From the NCBI GenBank assembly GCA_963978545.1, contig OZ021727.1, positions 55,750,487 through 55,814,486 on the forward strand: a DNA stretch of 64,000 bases, in the 5' to 3' direction. The notes under the pieces are model-generated. The model was not told the DNA's origin. It made no database searches and was given only the letters and a program-made list of their open reading frames with translations. The stretch's first letter is position 1. The number at the start of each line of letters is the position of its first letter. The translations under genes were made by a program, and so were the position numbers. Of the stretch, positions 27,077 to 36,829 are shown one piece after another. The stretch comes from Linyphia triangularis (taxonomy: Eukaryota > Arthropoda > Arachnida > Araneae > Linyphiidae).

Positions 27077-30000
27077 AGAGCGGCTATCTCGCGAGGTGGA
27101 AGTCGCCGTGTAGAGTAGGTGGTGCCCCACTCAGCCTCTATCACATCTCATCCCTTCAAGGAGGAAACCATGGTTTATTCGTGGAGGGCAAGATCAATGG
27201 AACTCCCTGTCGTCTAATAGTTGACTCAGGGGCAAATGTAACCATCTTACGGACGGATGTAGCCCGGCGCCTGGACAGCCAACCTCTTTACACGGCGCCT
27301 TCAGTTTTACTACAAACTGTGACTGGTGACAAAATTTCTGTGCATGGGAAATTAAATGTCAACATCTCCTTTGGATTTCACACCTACACTCACGCCGTTT
27401 ACGTCGCTGAAACTATTGACCCATGCATTCTTGGACTGGACTTTTTACAGAAAAATGGAATTACTTTGAATTTCGAGAAAGGCGAGCTTCAAACAGGGAA
27501 AGAAGAAGTTCCATTGTTCGGTTTGGACTCAGAAGAGCAGTGTGCATATCGAATAGTAGCTCTTGAAGACATCACCATCCCCTCCATGACAGATTTGGTT
27601 GTAAAGGGTTCAGCAGAGCTCCCGAAGGCCTTCCGATTTGGAGTAACGGACTTCCCATCATCGAATAGCGTCCCGAAAGGAGTGCTAGTAGGAGCGACGC
27701 TTGTGGATCTCTCTCAGGAGGTGGTGCATGTGAGAATGGCTAACATCGGTGATGCTACAAAAGTTATCAAGAAAGGGGAAGAAATTGCCACCTGCACACC
27801 TGTTACAAGCATCGAACGGGGATCGAAGGAGTTTTCGACCGCACCCTCCGCGGATTTAGTGAACCAGCTTCTCGAGGATGCTCGGTTGGAAAGAAGTCAA
27901 GAGAAGATTGTCGGAAACCTTATAAAAGAATTTCAGGACGTTTCTTCCATGTCATCGAAAGATGTAGGAAGAACGAAGCTCACACAACATCGAATTGACA
28001 CAGGGACCCACTTACCGATTAAACAACATCCTCGAAGACTTCCATTTGCAAAACAAGAGGAGGTCGGGAGATTGTTACAAGAAATGGAAGATAATAGAGT
28101 TATTGAACCCTCCTCAAGTCCATGGGCCTCTCCAATCGTACTCGTTCGAAAGAAGGATGGTTCCACTAGATTTTGCGTGGATTACCGGAAGCTGAATGAA
28201 ATTATGAAAAAGGACAGCTACCCTCTGCCAAGAATTGATGACACTTTGGACACTCTATCGGGGAACCAGTGGTTTTCAACTTTGGATTTGAAGAGTGGAT
28301 ACTGGAAGTGGAGATACATCCCGACGATCGTGAGAAGACTGCCTTCACTACCGGACAAGGATTATGGCAGTTTCAAGTTATGCCGTTTGGCTTGTGTAAT
28401 GCACCGGCTACGTTCGAGCGACTAATGGAGACTGTACTTAGAGGACTTTCCTACGAGACCTGTCTGGTATATTTGCACTATATCATTATCACCGGGCGGA
28501 GTTTTGATCAGCACTTGCAAAACGTAAAGAACGTGTTCTCTGAAGCTTAGAGAAGCCCACTTGAAACTTAGCCCATCAAAATGTAAGCTCTTTAGGCGGA
28601 AAGTCAGTTATCTCGGACATATCATCTCATCCGATGGAGTGAGCACAGATCCAGCCAAGATCCATGCCATGCAAATTTGGTTTCGACCCCAAGACGTTCA
28701 TCAATTGCAAAGCTTCCTAGGCCTGTGCACGTATTACCGTAAATTTGTGAAGGGATTCTCCAAGATCGCCAGACCTTTGCATCGACTAACAGAGAGCAAG
28801 CAGAAGTGCCTGTGGACTGCCGACTGTGACGACTACTTCAATCAACTGAAGAACGCTTTAACATCCGTGCCTGTTTTGGCTTTTCCCGATGTTAACAAGG
28901 ACTTTATTCTGGATACAGATGCCAGCAATGAGGGAGTGGGCGCCGTTCTTTCCCAGGAAATTGAAGGACAGGAGAAAGTCATCGCTTATTTTAGTAAGAG
29001 CCTGTCAAGATCCGAGAGAAACTACTGCGTAACAAGAAAGGAGTTACTGGCAATAGTAAAGGCCGTGGAGCACTTTCATCATTACTTGTACGGCCGAAAA
29101 TCACTTTTAAGAACTGATCATGCGTCTCTGACTTGGTTGCTAAATTTCAAGAATACAGAGGGACAAATAGCAAGGTGAATTCAGCGCCTGCTGGAATACG
29201 ACATGGATATCCATCACAGAAAAGGAACGTTCCATGGGAATGCAGACGCCCTTTCTAGAAGACCATGTCCGGAGAATTGTCGATTTTGTTCCAATGCCGA
29301 GTCTAAGTTTGGGGTTAACACATCGACCGTTCGAAAAATAACTACCAAGTCAATTACTTCAGACGTGGAACCTTGGAGTGATCAGAATGTTCGAAAGAGT
29401 CAGGTTGAAGATCAAGACTTGAAACCTCTAATTGAATTCATGGAAGCAGCTAACGGAAAACCCAGTTGGCAGGAAATTGCATGCTATAGCCCAACAATTA
29501 AGAGATATTGGGCTATGTGGGACTCTTTGCACTTGAAGAATGGAGTACTCTACCGTCGATGGGAATTCGATGATGGCAAAAGCTTCCGGTGGAAATTAAT
29601 CCTTCCAAGTTCTAGAGTTACCAACATTCTAGAAGAACTTCACAGCAGTTCTACCGGAGCACATTTTGGTGTCATGAAAACTCTTCAGAAAGTCAGGGAG
29701 AGATTCTTCTGGGACAAAGCAAAGTCCGACGTGGATAAATGGTGCAAGTCCTGTGATGCATGCAATTCGCGGAAGGGACCGAAGACCCGAACTTGTGGAA
29801 AGTTGCAACGTTACAATGTAGGAGCACCATTCGAAAGAATTGCTTTGGACGTCTTAGGCCCCCTACCTCACACAACTAATGGCAACAAATACATCCTAGT
29901 TGTCATGGACTACTTTAGCAAGTGGCCAGAAGCATACGCGATTCCGGATCAGGAAGCCACAACCGTAGCAGAAGTCCTCGTACGGAATTGGATCTCCCGA

Positions 30001-30678
30001 TTTGGCGTACCCCTGCTGATACATTCCGATCAGGGGACGAACTTCAACTATGCCGTCTTCACTGGGCTGTGTGACTTGCTCGACATGGAAAAGACTCGTA
30101 CAACTCCCCTGCACCCACAATCCGATGGAATGGTTGAAAGATTTAATAGAACGATTCTGAATCATCTCTCCTTGTTTGTTTCCAAGAACCAGCAAGATTG
30201 GGATCAGAAACTTCCACTGTTCCTTTTGGCCTACAGAAGTGCTACTCACGAGACCACCGGCTATACACCATCTCAAATGATTTTTGGAAGAGACCTTAAA
30301 CTACCCTGCGACCTCCTCTTTGGATGACCACCGGACACTTCTTCCTCGCCTGTCCAGTATCTAGATGATCTCCAGGCATGTTTGGAAGCCGTACATCGGT
30401 TCGCCAGAGAAAGAATCAACATCATGACGGAGCGCATGAAGGTCCGCTACGATGCCAAGGCCACGGAACGTTCATTCCAGGAAGGTTACAAGAAATGGTT
30501 ATGGAATCCTAAACGTCGGAAAGGACTTTCCCCTAAGCTCCATACGAACTGGGAAGGGCCGTTTGTGGTCCTTAAGAAGATCAACGACGTCGTGGTAAGG
30601 ATTCAACGGACACCCTCCTGTAAACCTAGAGTTGTACACTACAATAGACTAGCCCCATATTATGGTAGAAATCATTGA
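27025..30678 (+). pseudogene. pol: Gypsy pol (protease-RT-RNase H-integrase), multiply disabled
   Basis: The -1 frame relative to gag opens at 27025. Domains in order: aspartic protease (IVDSGA near 27222); reverse transcriptase (FCVDYRKLN, STLDLKSGYW, VMPFGLCNAPATF); RNase H (DTDASNEGVGAVLSQ, RTDHASLTWL); integrase with an HHCC zinc region (H-x-H, C-KSC-DAC), catalytic D, D and E in LDVLGPL, HSDQGTNF and MVERFNR; and a C-terminal GPF module. Lesions: a one-base loss near 28305; the RT metal-binding YLDD box reads YLHY (His-Tyr codons at 28476-28481); a one-base gain near 28540; TGA at 29176-29178 in RNase H; TGA at 30325-30327 after integrase. The final stop is at 30676-30678. There is no env-like frame. 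Confidence 0.9.
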
Positions 30679-30717
30679 ATGGCTTAAGGACTTCACTGCC
30701 CGGGAGGTGCAGTCTTT

Positions 30718-30730
30718 AAGAAGGGGGAAA
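30718..30730 (+). other. Polypurine tract
   Basis: AAGAAGGGGGAAA abuts the TG that opens the 3' LTR, the standard position for plus-strand priming. Confidence 0.85.
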
Positions 30731-31190
30731 TGTTGCACAAATTGTCTGTATATAGTGTAAATAGTGACGTATTATTTAAAAATTCTATTGTAATTTATTT
30801 TTATCTTATTTTAATTTATTAACAGCGATTATACATGTTAGAAAAAGGTGGCAACACCTAAAGCAATCGAGAAATTTCGAGACGTTTCTTTTTCGATGAA
30901 TTGGCTGGAAATTTCGGGAATGTTCTCACGTGCCTGCTATAAAAAGACCGGCGATCGGGAAAGTTTTCAGATTGATTTCGGACTTCGATGTGAGCTGATC
31001 GCTTTGTTTACTGGAGAGAGCTTGTATAATCGCTGTATTCGAAGTTGTTCTTACTGAAGCTTGTGTTGAAGCTTGAGATTGATTAGACTGTTGTCTTTGA
31101 ATAAATTTTGTGCCTTTGAAGAGGGAATAAATAGTAGTTTTTATTTAAAAAAACTGTGCCATCATTGCCTCAGCGGAAAAATTCATAACA
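30731..31190 (+). repeat. Gypsy 3' LTR
   Basis: 460 bp, TGTTGCACAA...CATAACA, near identical to 25232-25691. Visible differences from the 5' copy are CAGGTTAG/CATGTTAG, GAGAAGTTTC/GAGAAATTTC, CGGGACTT/CGGACTT, GAGGAAAT/GAGGGAAT, one extra A in an A-run, and GGAAGAATT/GGAAAAATT. It is followed by ATAT, the target-site duplication. Confidence 0.95.
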
Positions 31191-31232
31191 ATATTAATAT
31201 TATGTTGGTCTCCCTTTTGCATCGATGACAGC

Positions 31233-32246
31233 CTACACACGTTTGGGAAGACTTTCCACCAATTTTTGATAGGTGACCATAGGAATTGTCTTCCAGGCGT
31301 CCATCACAGCTGAAGTGAGTGTTTGCAGGGAAGATGGTCGATTTGGCTGGCTACGTAATCTGCGCTCTAATTCGTCCCAAAGGTGTTCTATGGGATTTAG
31401 ATCGGGGCTCTGAGGCCAGTCCAGTTTTTGAACACCCATTTCGTCAAACCACGTCTGTGCAAGCCTCGATGTGTGAATGGAGCAGTTATCCTGCTGGAAG
31501 AGAAATGGGCCTTCCCCGAAATATTGCCATAGAGTTGGGAGTGCAGCATTGTCCAGAATGTCCACATACATCTCAGAGTTCATGTTTCCAACCACAGGAA
31601 CTAACGGACCCAAGCCAAACCACGAGAAACACCCCCACACCATTATGCTTCCACCACCAAACTTGACAGTCGACACAATGCAGTCACTATAGAAACGGTC
31701 GCCGGGCATCCGCCAAACCCAGACGTGTCCATCCGACTGCCAGACTGTAAACCGAGATTCATCACTCCAAAGAACAGTTTTCCACATGTCCACAGTCCAA
31801 TGACGGTGAGCTCTACACCATTGCAATCGATGCTTCGCATTCTGTGGAGTGATGTTCGGCTTGTGAGCGGCTGCACGACCATGGAATCCCAAGTCTTTTA
31901 ACTCTCGAGGGACAGTCCTGCTGCTAACACTAACGCCTGATGAACTTTGGAACTCCTGAGAAATTTCCACCAACGAGGACTTGCTATTTTGTTTCACTAC
32001 CCTTTTCAGAGTTCTGCGGCTGCGTTCACCAAGTGTTTTCGGCCTACAGGTTCGTTTTTCTGCCGTTTCACTGCCTCGACGTTTCCACTTCACAATTACA
32101 TTACTCAAAGTGGATTTAGGCTTCTGTAGAATGTCCTCAATCTCACGAACTGATTTCCCACAAAGGTGGCATCCCACTATTCTGCCACGATCAAACTCAC
32201 TAAGCTCCTTTGACTTACTTATTGCCTCACAAACGCATAAATACAA
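31233..32246 (-). pseudogene. Tc1-type transposase, inactive copy
   Basis: About 337 codons are open on the minus strand. The N-terminal half has paired helix-turn-helix DNA-binding domains ([20 protein letters not shown] onward, with a GRPK-like hook RPKTLGERS). The C-terminal half is a DD34E nuclease with Asp162 (WSDES), Asp253 (QQDNC) and Glu287 (NPIEH), numbered from the first open codon. No in-frame ATG lies near the N-terminus: the codon where the conserved protein should begin is ATA (32222-32220). At the other end TAG (just below 31233) cuts a frame that stays open for ~11 more sense codons (AVIDAKGRPT), so the C-terminus is clipped. The catalytic residues survive, so decay is recent. 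Confidence 0.88.
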
Positions 32247-32358
32247 TCTGACAAACCACTACCAACACTTTTATAGCTTTCAATTACGTATCAAATTGCG
32301 TCACTCGCCAGAACCACTTTTTTAAGGGGTGTCCGGATACTTTTGGCCAGATAGTGTA

Positions 32359-33481
32359 TGTATACATATGGGTAATTGAAAGTAAAATTGTATTTAGTTT
32401 TTCACTTTGCAATTTGGTGGGATTCATTCTAATCACCTGCTATATGAAGATGGAGTGAGATTCCGTTTATGGACTTTCGGAAGGAGGCGGTTGTGTTAAT
32501 TCCAGCTTTGATCAAGGCCTATTCTAAGGAAAATGTGTGACTGTTAAAAAGTTCGATTTAAATCCCTTCTTCCAATACAATCTTTATTAAGTGGAACACA
32601 TAAAAAAAATAAAAATTATCGGGTTTTCACGGTGCTTGATACAGCTATTTCCACCCTCCCGTAAGGAATTTAAAAATGTGATTTAGTGCAAAAATTGAAA
32701 ATGGGAAAAAATAGACTGTGTGCCAAAAGCGACTGGGATATATTCGTAAAATAGAGGATAGGAAGCTTTCAAAACATAAGATGCTAATTCCCCATGCATC
32801 AAAAGATAAAAATTTATTTCCTCTTTTAGATAATGCAATAATTGTTGCATGTGGTATCATAAAAATTTAATATCCTTTAATAAAGTTTTAAAAATATTTT
32901 AGATGATAATTGTGTTTAAATATTACTGTGTGTAGATATAATCATTGACTTTAAGAAATTCTCAAGTTAAGTTTGTGATAAAACAGTAATTCTACTAATG
33001 GCAAACATATTTTTTGGCCTAATATTACACTAAATTAATTAGAAGTTAATTTTAAAACATTTAAAAAAATTCATTTGAATCGGCATTTGAAATAAGATTT
33101 AATGGTTTTTCTTGTTTGTTTGTTTCAAGCATAAAAGGGCATTTGTTAACTTTATACAAAAAAAAAGCTATGAAATAAATTAGCTGTTTAAAGTAAAATC
33201 CAGTCGCATTTAAAAAGTTTTAAAAGAAACTTAATTTATTCTTAATAATAATTGTAAACGTTAACTTAATAATTAATTCAACTCGCCAGCTTAATAATTC
33301 CTTCAACTCGTGCCTTCAATCATGCACTAAAGGGTTAATGCAGATTTATGAGTATGTAGGTTTGAAAATAGTAAACATTAGGAAAAGGACTAAATTCGTG
33401 TGATAATAGGAATTCTCCAAGTGAACAACAAGGGAAGAACTCGGCCAGAGCCAAATGATTCGTTATAACTCTTATAATATA
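32359..33481. other. Spacer between the Tc1 element and the Polinton
   Basis: About 1.1 kb of AT-rich DNA with no gene, splice pair or repeat recognised. It ends at the Polinton target site CATGGT (33482-33487). Confidence 0.6.
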
Positions 33482-33487
33482 CATGGT

Positions 33488-34567
33488 AGTAGTTAGAAAG
33501 TGGGGCTCCTGGGCCATGGCGGAGCAGCGGAGCAGGTATGGTATGGGGGCGTGACCGGAAGGGGCGTGACCGGATATGACGTCACAGGAAGTGATATCAC
33601 CGGAAGTCACGTGACCGGAAGTGGAGTTGAGTTGTTCCCCTCCAGCTGTTGTTTTAGTTTCATTATAAGCTGTTTGTGTATGACGTCACATATGACGTCA
33701 TAATGTGTTTTATATTAAAGTTTTGAGCGGTGGCAACACTTTTTTAGTTTCGGTTTACCTTTCAGATGGAGTTGAGTTGTTCTAGGACTGCTTCTTAGCG
33801 AATAAGTTAGAATGATAGGTATTTTTACTAATGACGTCACAGTAAGTATGACGTCATAATGTGTTTTATATCAAAGTTTTGAGCGGTGGCAACACTTTTT
33901 AGTGTCGATTTACCTTTAAGATGGAGCTGAATTGTTCTAGGGCTGCTTCTAAACGAATAAGTTAGAGTGATAGGTATTTTTACTAATGACGTCACAGTGG
34001 GTATGACGTCATTCTATGTTAAGATTTTACGTTTTAAGTGGTGATAACATTGGATATATACTAAATTTAGTTTTCAGGTGTTGGCAACGAGTTCTGATCG
34101 ATCAGCTAAATGCTCGCTTGTGACTGATAAGGTTTAGTGACCAAAAGTTAACTCCTGATTGACTGTTTGGTTTTCTAGCGAGTTACTTACATATCCTTTA
34201 ACCAAGTTAAAATACCTGCAACAAAGTTACACAAAAAAAAAAAAAATATTAAATTTGAAAAGTTAATAAAAGGAAGGCCATTTGCTAAGGATCAAAAAGA
34301 ACCCTAACCCCGAGCTACACGTGACATTTCAATATTTTACCAAACAATTGTTAAAATATCGACTATCGGACGTTGCCTTCATGGTAACTCATCTACCCAC
34401 CCCCCTTCCCTAACTAATTTTGAATAAGTTAAGACTTTAGAATTACAATTAATAAATTTTGAAAAATTATTTATTAAAGGTGAGGACCCACCTCCAGCCC
34501 GATACCTCTTTTAGGAAGAATTGGTACCGCCTCACTCCACCCTAACAAAAAAAAAAAAAAAAAATCT
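33488..34567 (+). repeat. Polinton left terminal inverted repeat
   Basis: About 1.08 kb, inverted relative to 47626-48698 with scattered substitutions and A-run length differences. Inside it, a ~155-bp unit is tandemly repeated about 2.3 times (from ~33691, ~33847 and ~34002). Each unit carries two TGACGTCA octamers, a GTGGCAACACTTTTT tract and a CTGCTTCT-AATAAGTTAG stretch. The outermost 200 bp are GC-rich with stacked GACCGGAAG-type repeats. A 67-codon open frame repeated in both arms is a by-product of this structure. Confidence 0.95.
33577..34011 (+). promoter_or_regulatory. Cluster of CRE-like, ETS-like and E-box sites in the left terminal repeat
   Basis: Seven exact TGACGTCA palindromes start at 33577, 33681, 33693, 33832, 33849, 33987 and 34004. 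Three GGAAGT cores lie at 33587-33622 and one CACGTG at 33608-33613. TGACGTCA is the binding octamer of CREB/ATF factors, GGAAGT of ETS factors and CACGTG of bHLH factors. The right arm holds six intact TGACGTCA copies and one altered copy (TGACTTCA at 48343). The density looks like a viral enhancer, but activity is inferred. Confidence 0.7.
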
Positions 34568-34594
34568 GTGAAAAAAAAAAAAACACGAAGTATT

Positions 34595-34801
34595 AAACAC
34601 GTCTTTCACACTCAGGTATCTAAGTAGAAATGGCGAGACGGCAACCGATAGCGTCTATATATGAGGGGTGATCACGTGACTTCACCGACCAATCAGGTTT
34701 CATGATAGAGGATGCTACTGACTATCGACCCGTCAGAAGGGAGGGGAGCGAGACTAGGGATGTTTCAACACGCTTCAACGCGTTTGCGAGTTGAGTTGTT
34801 G
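34595..34801 (-). promoter_or_regulatory. Promoter-like internal inverted repeat, left copy
   Basis: Inverted relative to 41517-41725. Read on the minus strand it has the same order of elements as the polymerase promoter: ATTGG (CCAAT box), GTCACGTGATCA (E-box), CTCATATATAGACGC (TATA) and a GGTTGCCGTCTCG stretch. It would fire leftwards into the terminal repeat, away from any Polinton gene, so its use is unclear. The GC-rich middle (about 34700-34740) is the most diverged part. Confidence 0.75.
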
Positions 34802-35132
34802 TGTAACGATCTTGCTTGAAACAGTTAAAGTGATAGATAATTTGTTCGTGACGTCATAGTAGATATGTCGTCAAGAATTACCTTATGTTAGAGATCGGAA
34901 AAATACTTGCTTGCGATTGGTCGGTTTTTAGACACATCACCAAATACTCTCTTCTCATTGGTTAAAATGTGTCACGTGATTTCATTGGCTATACAGTTTA
35001 TGGTGCTTTGAAAGATTATTTGAAATTGCAAATAAAAATTATTCAATGGAAATATGTGTGTGTGATTTTCTTATGTGAAATAATAATAAAAAAAAAAAAA
35101 AAAAAATGTTAAAGCAATATCACTATATTGAA
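34802..35132. other. Polinton spacer downstream of the minus-strand gene block
   Basis: Non-coding. It holds one TGACGTCA (34849-34856), a CACGTGAT stretch (~34973) and a long A-run (35091-35106) just after the last minus-strand gene. This is probably the 3' UTR/termination region of the minus-strand message. Confidence 0.5.
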
Positions 35133-35807
35133 TCATAAATTTTCCCACTCTTTAGGTGGTTTTACATTTCGTCTCAACTTTGTTTGGTCAATTTTTACAG
35201 GTGGCTTTAGCAACTTCTTATTTCCGATAAACTGCTTCGGAACATTTAAATCTTTCAAAACAGTATTAAATAAACTTTTCCGTGATACATTACTTTTGGC
35301 ACTATACATATAATCGAAAAAGTCGACAATGTTAGAGTTTGGTATTTTTTCTCCGTGAATGGAGATTTGACCCTTGGAATTCCATGATAAGATATCAGGT
35401 TGATTCTTGATGAGAGCAAGTGTATTTTCAGCTTTTCTTCGCATGGGTTTAGAAAGTGATGCTAATATAAGTTCTTGATAATTATCATCTTTTTGAAGTT
35501 TCTTTATTTCTTCTACTTTCACAGATTCCTCAACTTTCCTCTTATCTTCTATTTTCTCCACTTCTTCTTTCTTCTTCTCTTCAGCTGTCTTACTACTTTG
35601 TTCATTCGGACGTGAATTATTAAATTCTTGCAGATTTAAACTTTTCTTCAACAGTTCATGATAGAGGACCAATTTTTCATGATCAGATAAGTCACTATGT
35701 AAAATTTGTATCATTGCCTTATCAAGCTCACTAAGCCTTTTATTGGAAACAGTATGTTTTGTCACCAATTCTTCGGGTATAAGAGCAAACTTCTTAATTT
35801 GAGCCAT
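35133..35807 (-). CDS. Conserved Polinton protein with charged central coiled coil
   Basis: 224 residues from ATG 35807. An N-terminal helical block (FALIPEELV, LDKAMIQILHSDLSDHEKLVLYHELLKKS) is followed by a strongly charged Glu/Lys stretch (about residues 74-105, EEKKKEEVEKIEDKRKVEES) that should form a coiled coil or flexible spacer. A globular C-terminal third follows (KAENTLALIKNQPDILSWNSKG, NIVDFFDYM, then a basic proline-rich end). Similar two-block proteins occur in many Polintons next to the ATPase, and their function is not established. The start overlaps the end of the upstream gene by 14 nt, the tightest packing that is not TAATG. Last gene of the block. Confidence 0.75.
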   Translation of the reverse strand: MAQIKKFALIPEELVTKHTVSNKRLSELDKAMIQILHSDLSDHEKLVLYHELLKKSLNLQEFNNSRPNEQSSKTAEEKKKEEVEKIEDKRKVEESVKVEEIKKLQKDDNYQELILASLSKPMRRKAENTLALIKNQPDILSWNSKGQISIHGEKIPNSNIVDFFDYMYSAKSNVSRKSLFNTVLKDLNVPKQFIGNKKLLKPPVKIDQTKLRRNVKPPKEWENL

Positions 35808-36123
35808 GAAATAATGTAGTTAAAACACTCAAGGCTGCAGGAATAAGTATGTTGAGGAAACCTCCTTTCTGTAAAATGACTTGACGTTTTTTCGGTAAAG
35901 ACACTTTACGATTACTTAAATGACGCAATATCTTCTTATGTTTAGAGAGCGTTTTCTTCTGTCGTGCAGTCAATGGGATATTTCCATTCAATGTGTTAAT
36001 GCAACATTCGCATATGGCTTTTATACAGTTCTTATTGAGTTTACTTAATAAAGTTTTTCGTAACCTTAAAGGACAAATTTGCAACAGTCGTAATTGATTG
36101 AGTTGCTCCTTCTTAAGCGTCAT
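35794..36123 (-). CDS. Small conserved Polinton protein with C-terminal hydrophobic segment
   Basis: 109 residues from ATG 36123. Basic N-terminal helices, a Cys pair region (AICECCINTLNGNIPLT), then the box KKRQVILQKGGF leading into a hydrophobic tail (LNILIPAALSVLTTLF) long enough to span or insert into a membrane. The KRQ-x-GGF box before a hydrophobic tail recurs in small proteins of Polintons and related large DNA elements. The role is unknown; a membrane or virion-associated protein is a reasonable inference. It starts 42 nt after the ATPase stop and overlaps the next gene by 14 nt. Confidence 0.75.
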   Translation of the reverse strand: MTLKKEQLNQLRLLQICPLRLRKTLLSKLNKNCIKAICECCINTLNGNIPLTARQKKTLSKHKKILRHLSNRKVSLPKKRQVILQKGGFLNILIPAALSVLTTLFHGSN

Positions 36124-36165
36124 CTTGCTAAATGATACTTATCTTCAAAGTCATTCACTTTTATA

Positions 36166-36805
36166 TCATTTAAATTGATACACGATCTGTCTTTCAGTAG
36201 GTAAAATTTTGGTACGTAATCGTAACTCTTCTGGTGTTTCGGCACGTAAATCTATAAATAAATAGGAATAGGGGTTTTTCGTTGCATCTTCAAAGACTTC
36301 TTGAAATAACTTGACATGTCGAGGAAATAATTGTCTTCCTAGATGTGAAATTTGACTCACGTCTCGTCTATTTTTACACAGTACTAAATAGTGTGCATTC
36401 AATGTAATGTCACGCATTTCTTCCCCTTTGTAGAAAAAAATTTTGTGTTATGAAGATAACACTCAGGTTTAAATGATGACTACCTTTTGTAAAAAGATCA
36501 GTTAAATGACTGTTAGCATTTGACATTAAATCATCAATTACGAAGAGTGTATTCTCGCCCAAAAATTCTTTAAATGTCGTAGGTAGACCTTCTACAAATG
36601 TCACATTATCAATTTCATCATATAAGGGTTGATGTATTCCATAAAACCAAACAATCTTATCGGGAACAATTGAAAACATCCCCTGTATTTCACTTATCAA
36701 ATCCCGCACAAAATAACTTTTACCGCATCCTGTTGGACCGGCGATTACCATCGTAAAAGGATGTTGCAACTTTGGAAATTCCATGTTGAATGAGAGACGA
36801 GACAT
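36166..36805 (-). pseudogene. A32/FtsK-type DNA-packaging ATPase, one-base frameshift
   Basis: ATG 36805 opens the N-terminal half: Walker A GPTGCGKS (residues 23-30) and Walker B TLFVIDD (Asp91-Asp92), the signature of the FtsK/HerA family packaging ATPase that would drive DNA into a capsid. The frame runs off at a TGA near 36413. The conserved C-terminal half (LNAHYLVLCKNRRDVSQISHLGRQLFP) continues in another frame to 36166. The break falls at a run of seven A on the plus strand (36434-36440, T7 in the coding strand), where a single-base length change would account for it. A sequencing error, a real recent mutation or programmed slippage are all possible. It begins 24 nt after the protease gene. 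Confidence 0.88.
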
Positions 36806-36829
36806 AGTGCTACTGTTTAAATACTTTCT

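Larger units (their letters stand above)
25232..31194 (+). mobile_element. Ty3/Gypsy LTR retrotransposon nested in the Tc1 element
   Basis: Full-length element 25232-31190 with two 460-bp LTRs, a primer-binding site, gag, pol in the order protease-RT-RNase H-integrase, and a polypurine tract, with no envelope gene. The integrase lies 3' of RT, which defines Ty3/Gypsy rather than Copia. The 4-bp sequence ATAT precedes the 5' LTR (25228-25231) and follows the 3' LTR (31191-31194), fitting a 4-bp target duplication within the Tc1 transposon. The two LTRs differ at only about four substitutions and two single-base indels, yet the coding region carries at least five disabling lesions plus a destroyed RT active site. 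It is therefore a recent but non-autonomous copy. Confidence 0.95.
25165..32358 (-). mobile_element. Tc1/mariner-type DNA transposon, interrupted by a Gypsy element
   Basis: A TA target duplication (25165-25166 and 32357-32358) flanks identical 30-bp terminal inverted repeats. The left repeat is 25167-25196, starting CACTATCTGGCCAAAAGTAT and continuing CCGGACACCC. The right repeat is its exact complement ending at 32356. The transposase remnant is on the minus strand (31233-32246). A complete LTR retrotransposon (25232-31190) sits between the left arm and the transposase 3' end, so without it the transposon is only ~1.2 kb, a normal Tc1 size. Perfect inverted repeats suggest a recent family even though this copy is disabled. 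Confidence 0.93.

Noticed and set aside
31319..31692. Plus-strand open frames of 115 and 71 codons across the transposase
   Set aside because: They are antisense shadows of the Tc1 transposase coding frame.
33500..33703. 67-codon open frame present in both Polinton arms (also 48483-48686)
   Set aside because: It lies entirely in repeated terminal regulatory sequence, has a low-complexity GVTGYDVTGSDITGS text from stacked site repeats, and shows no domain.
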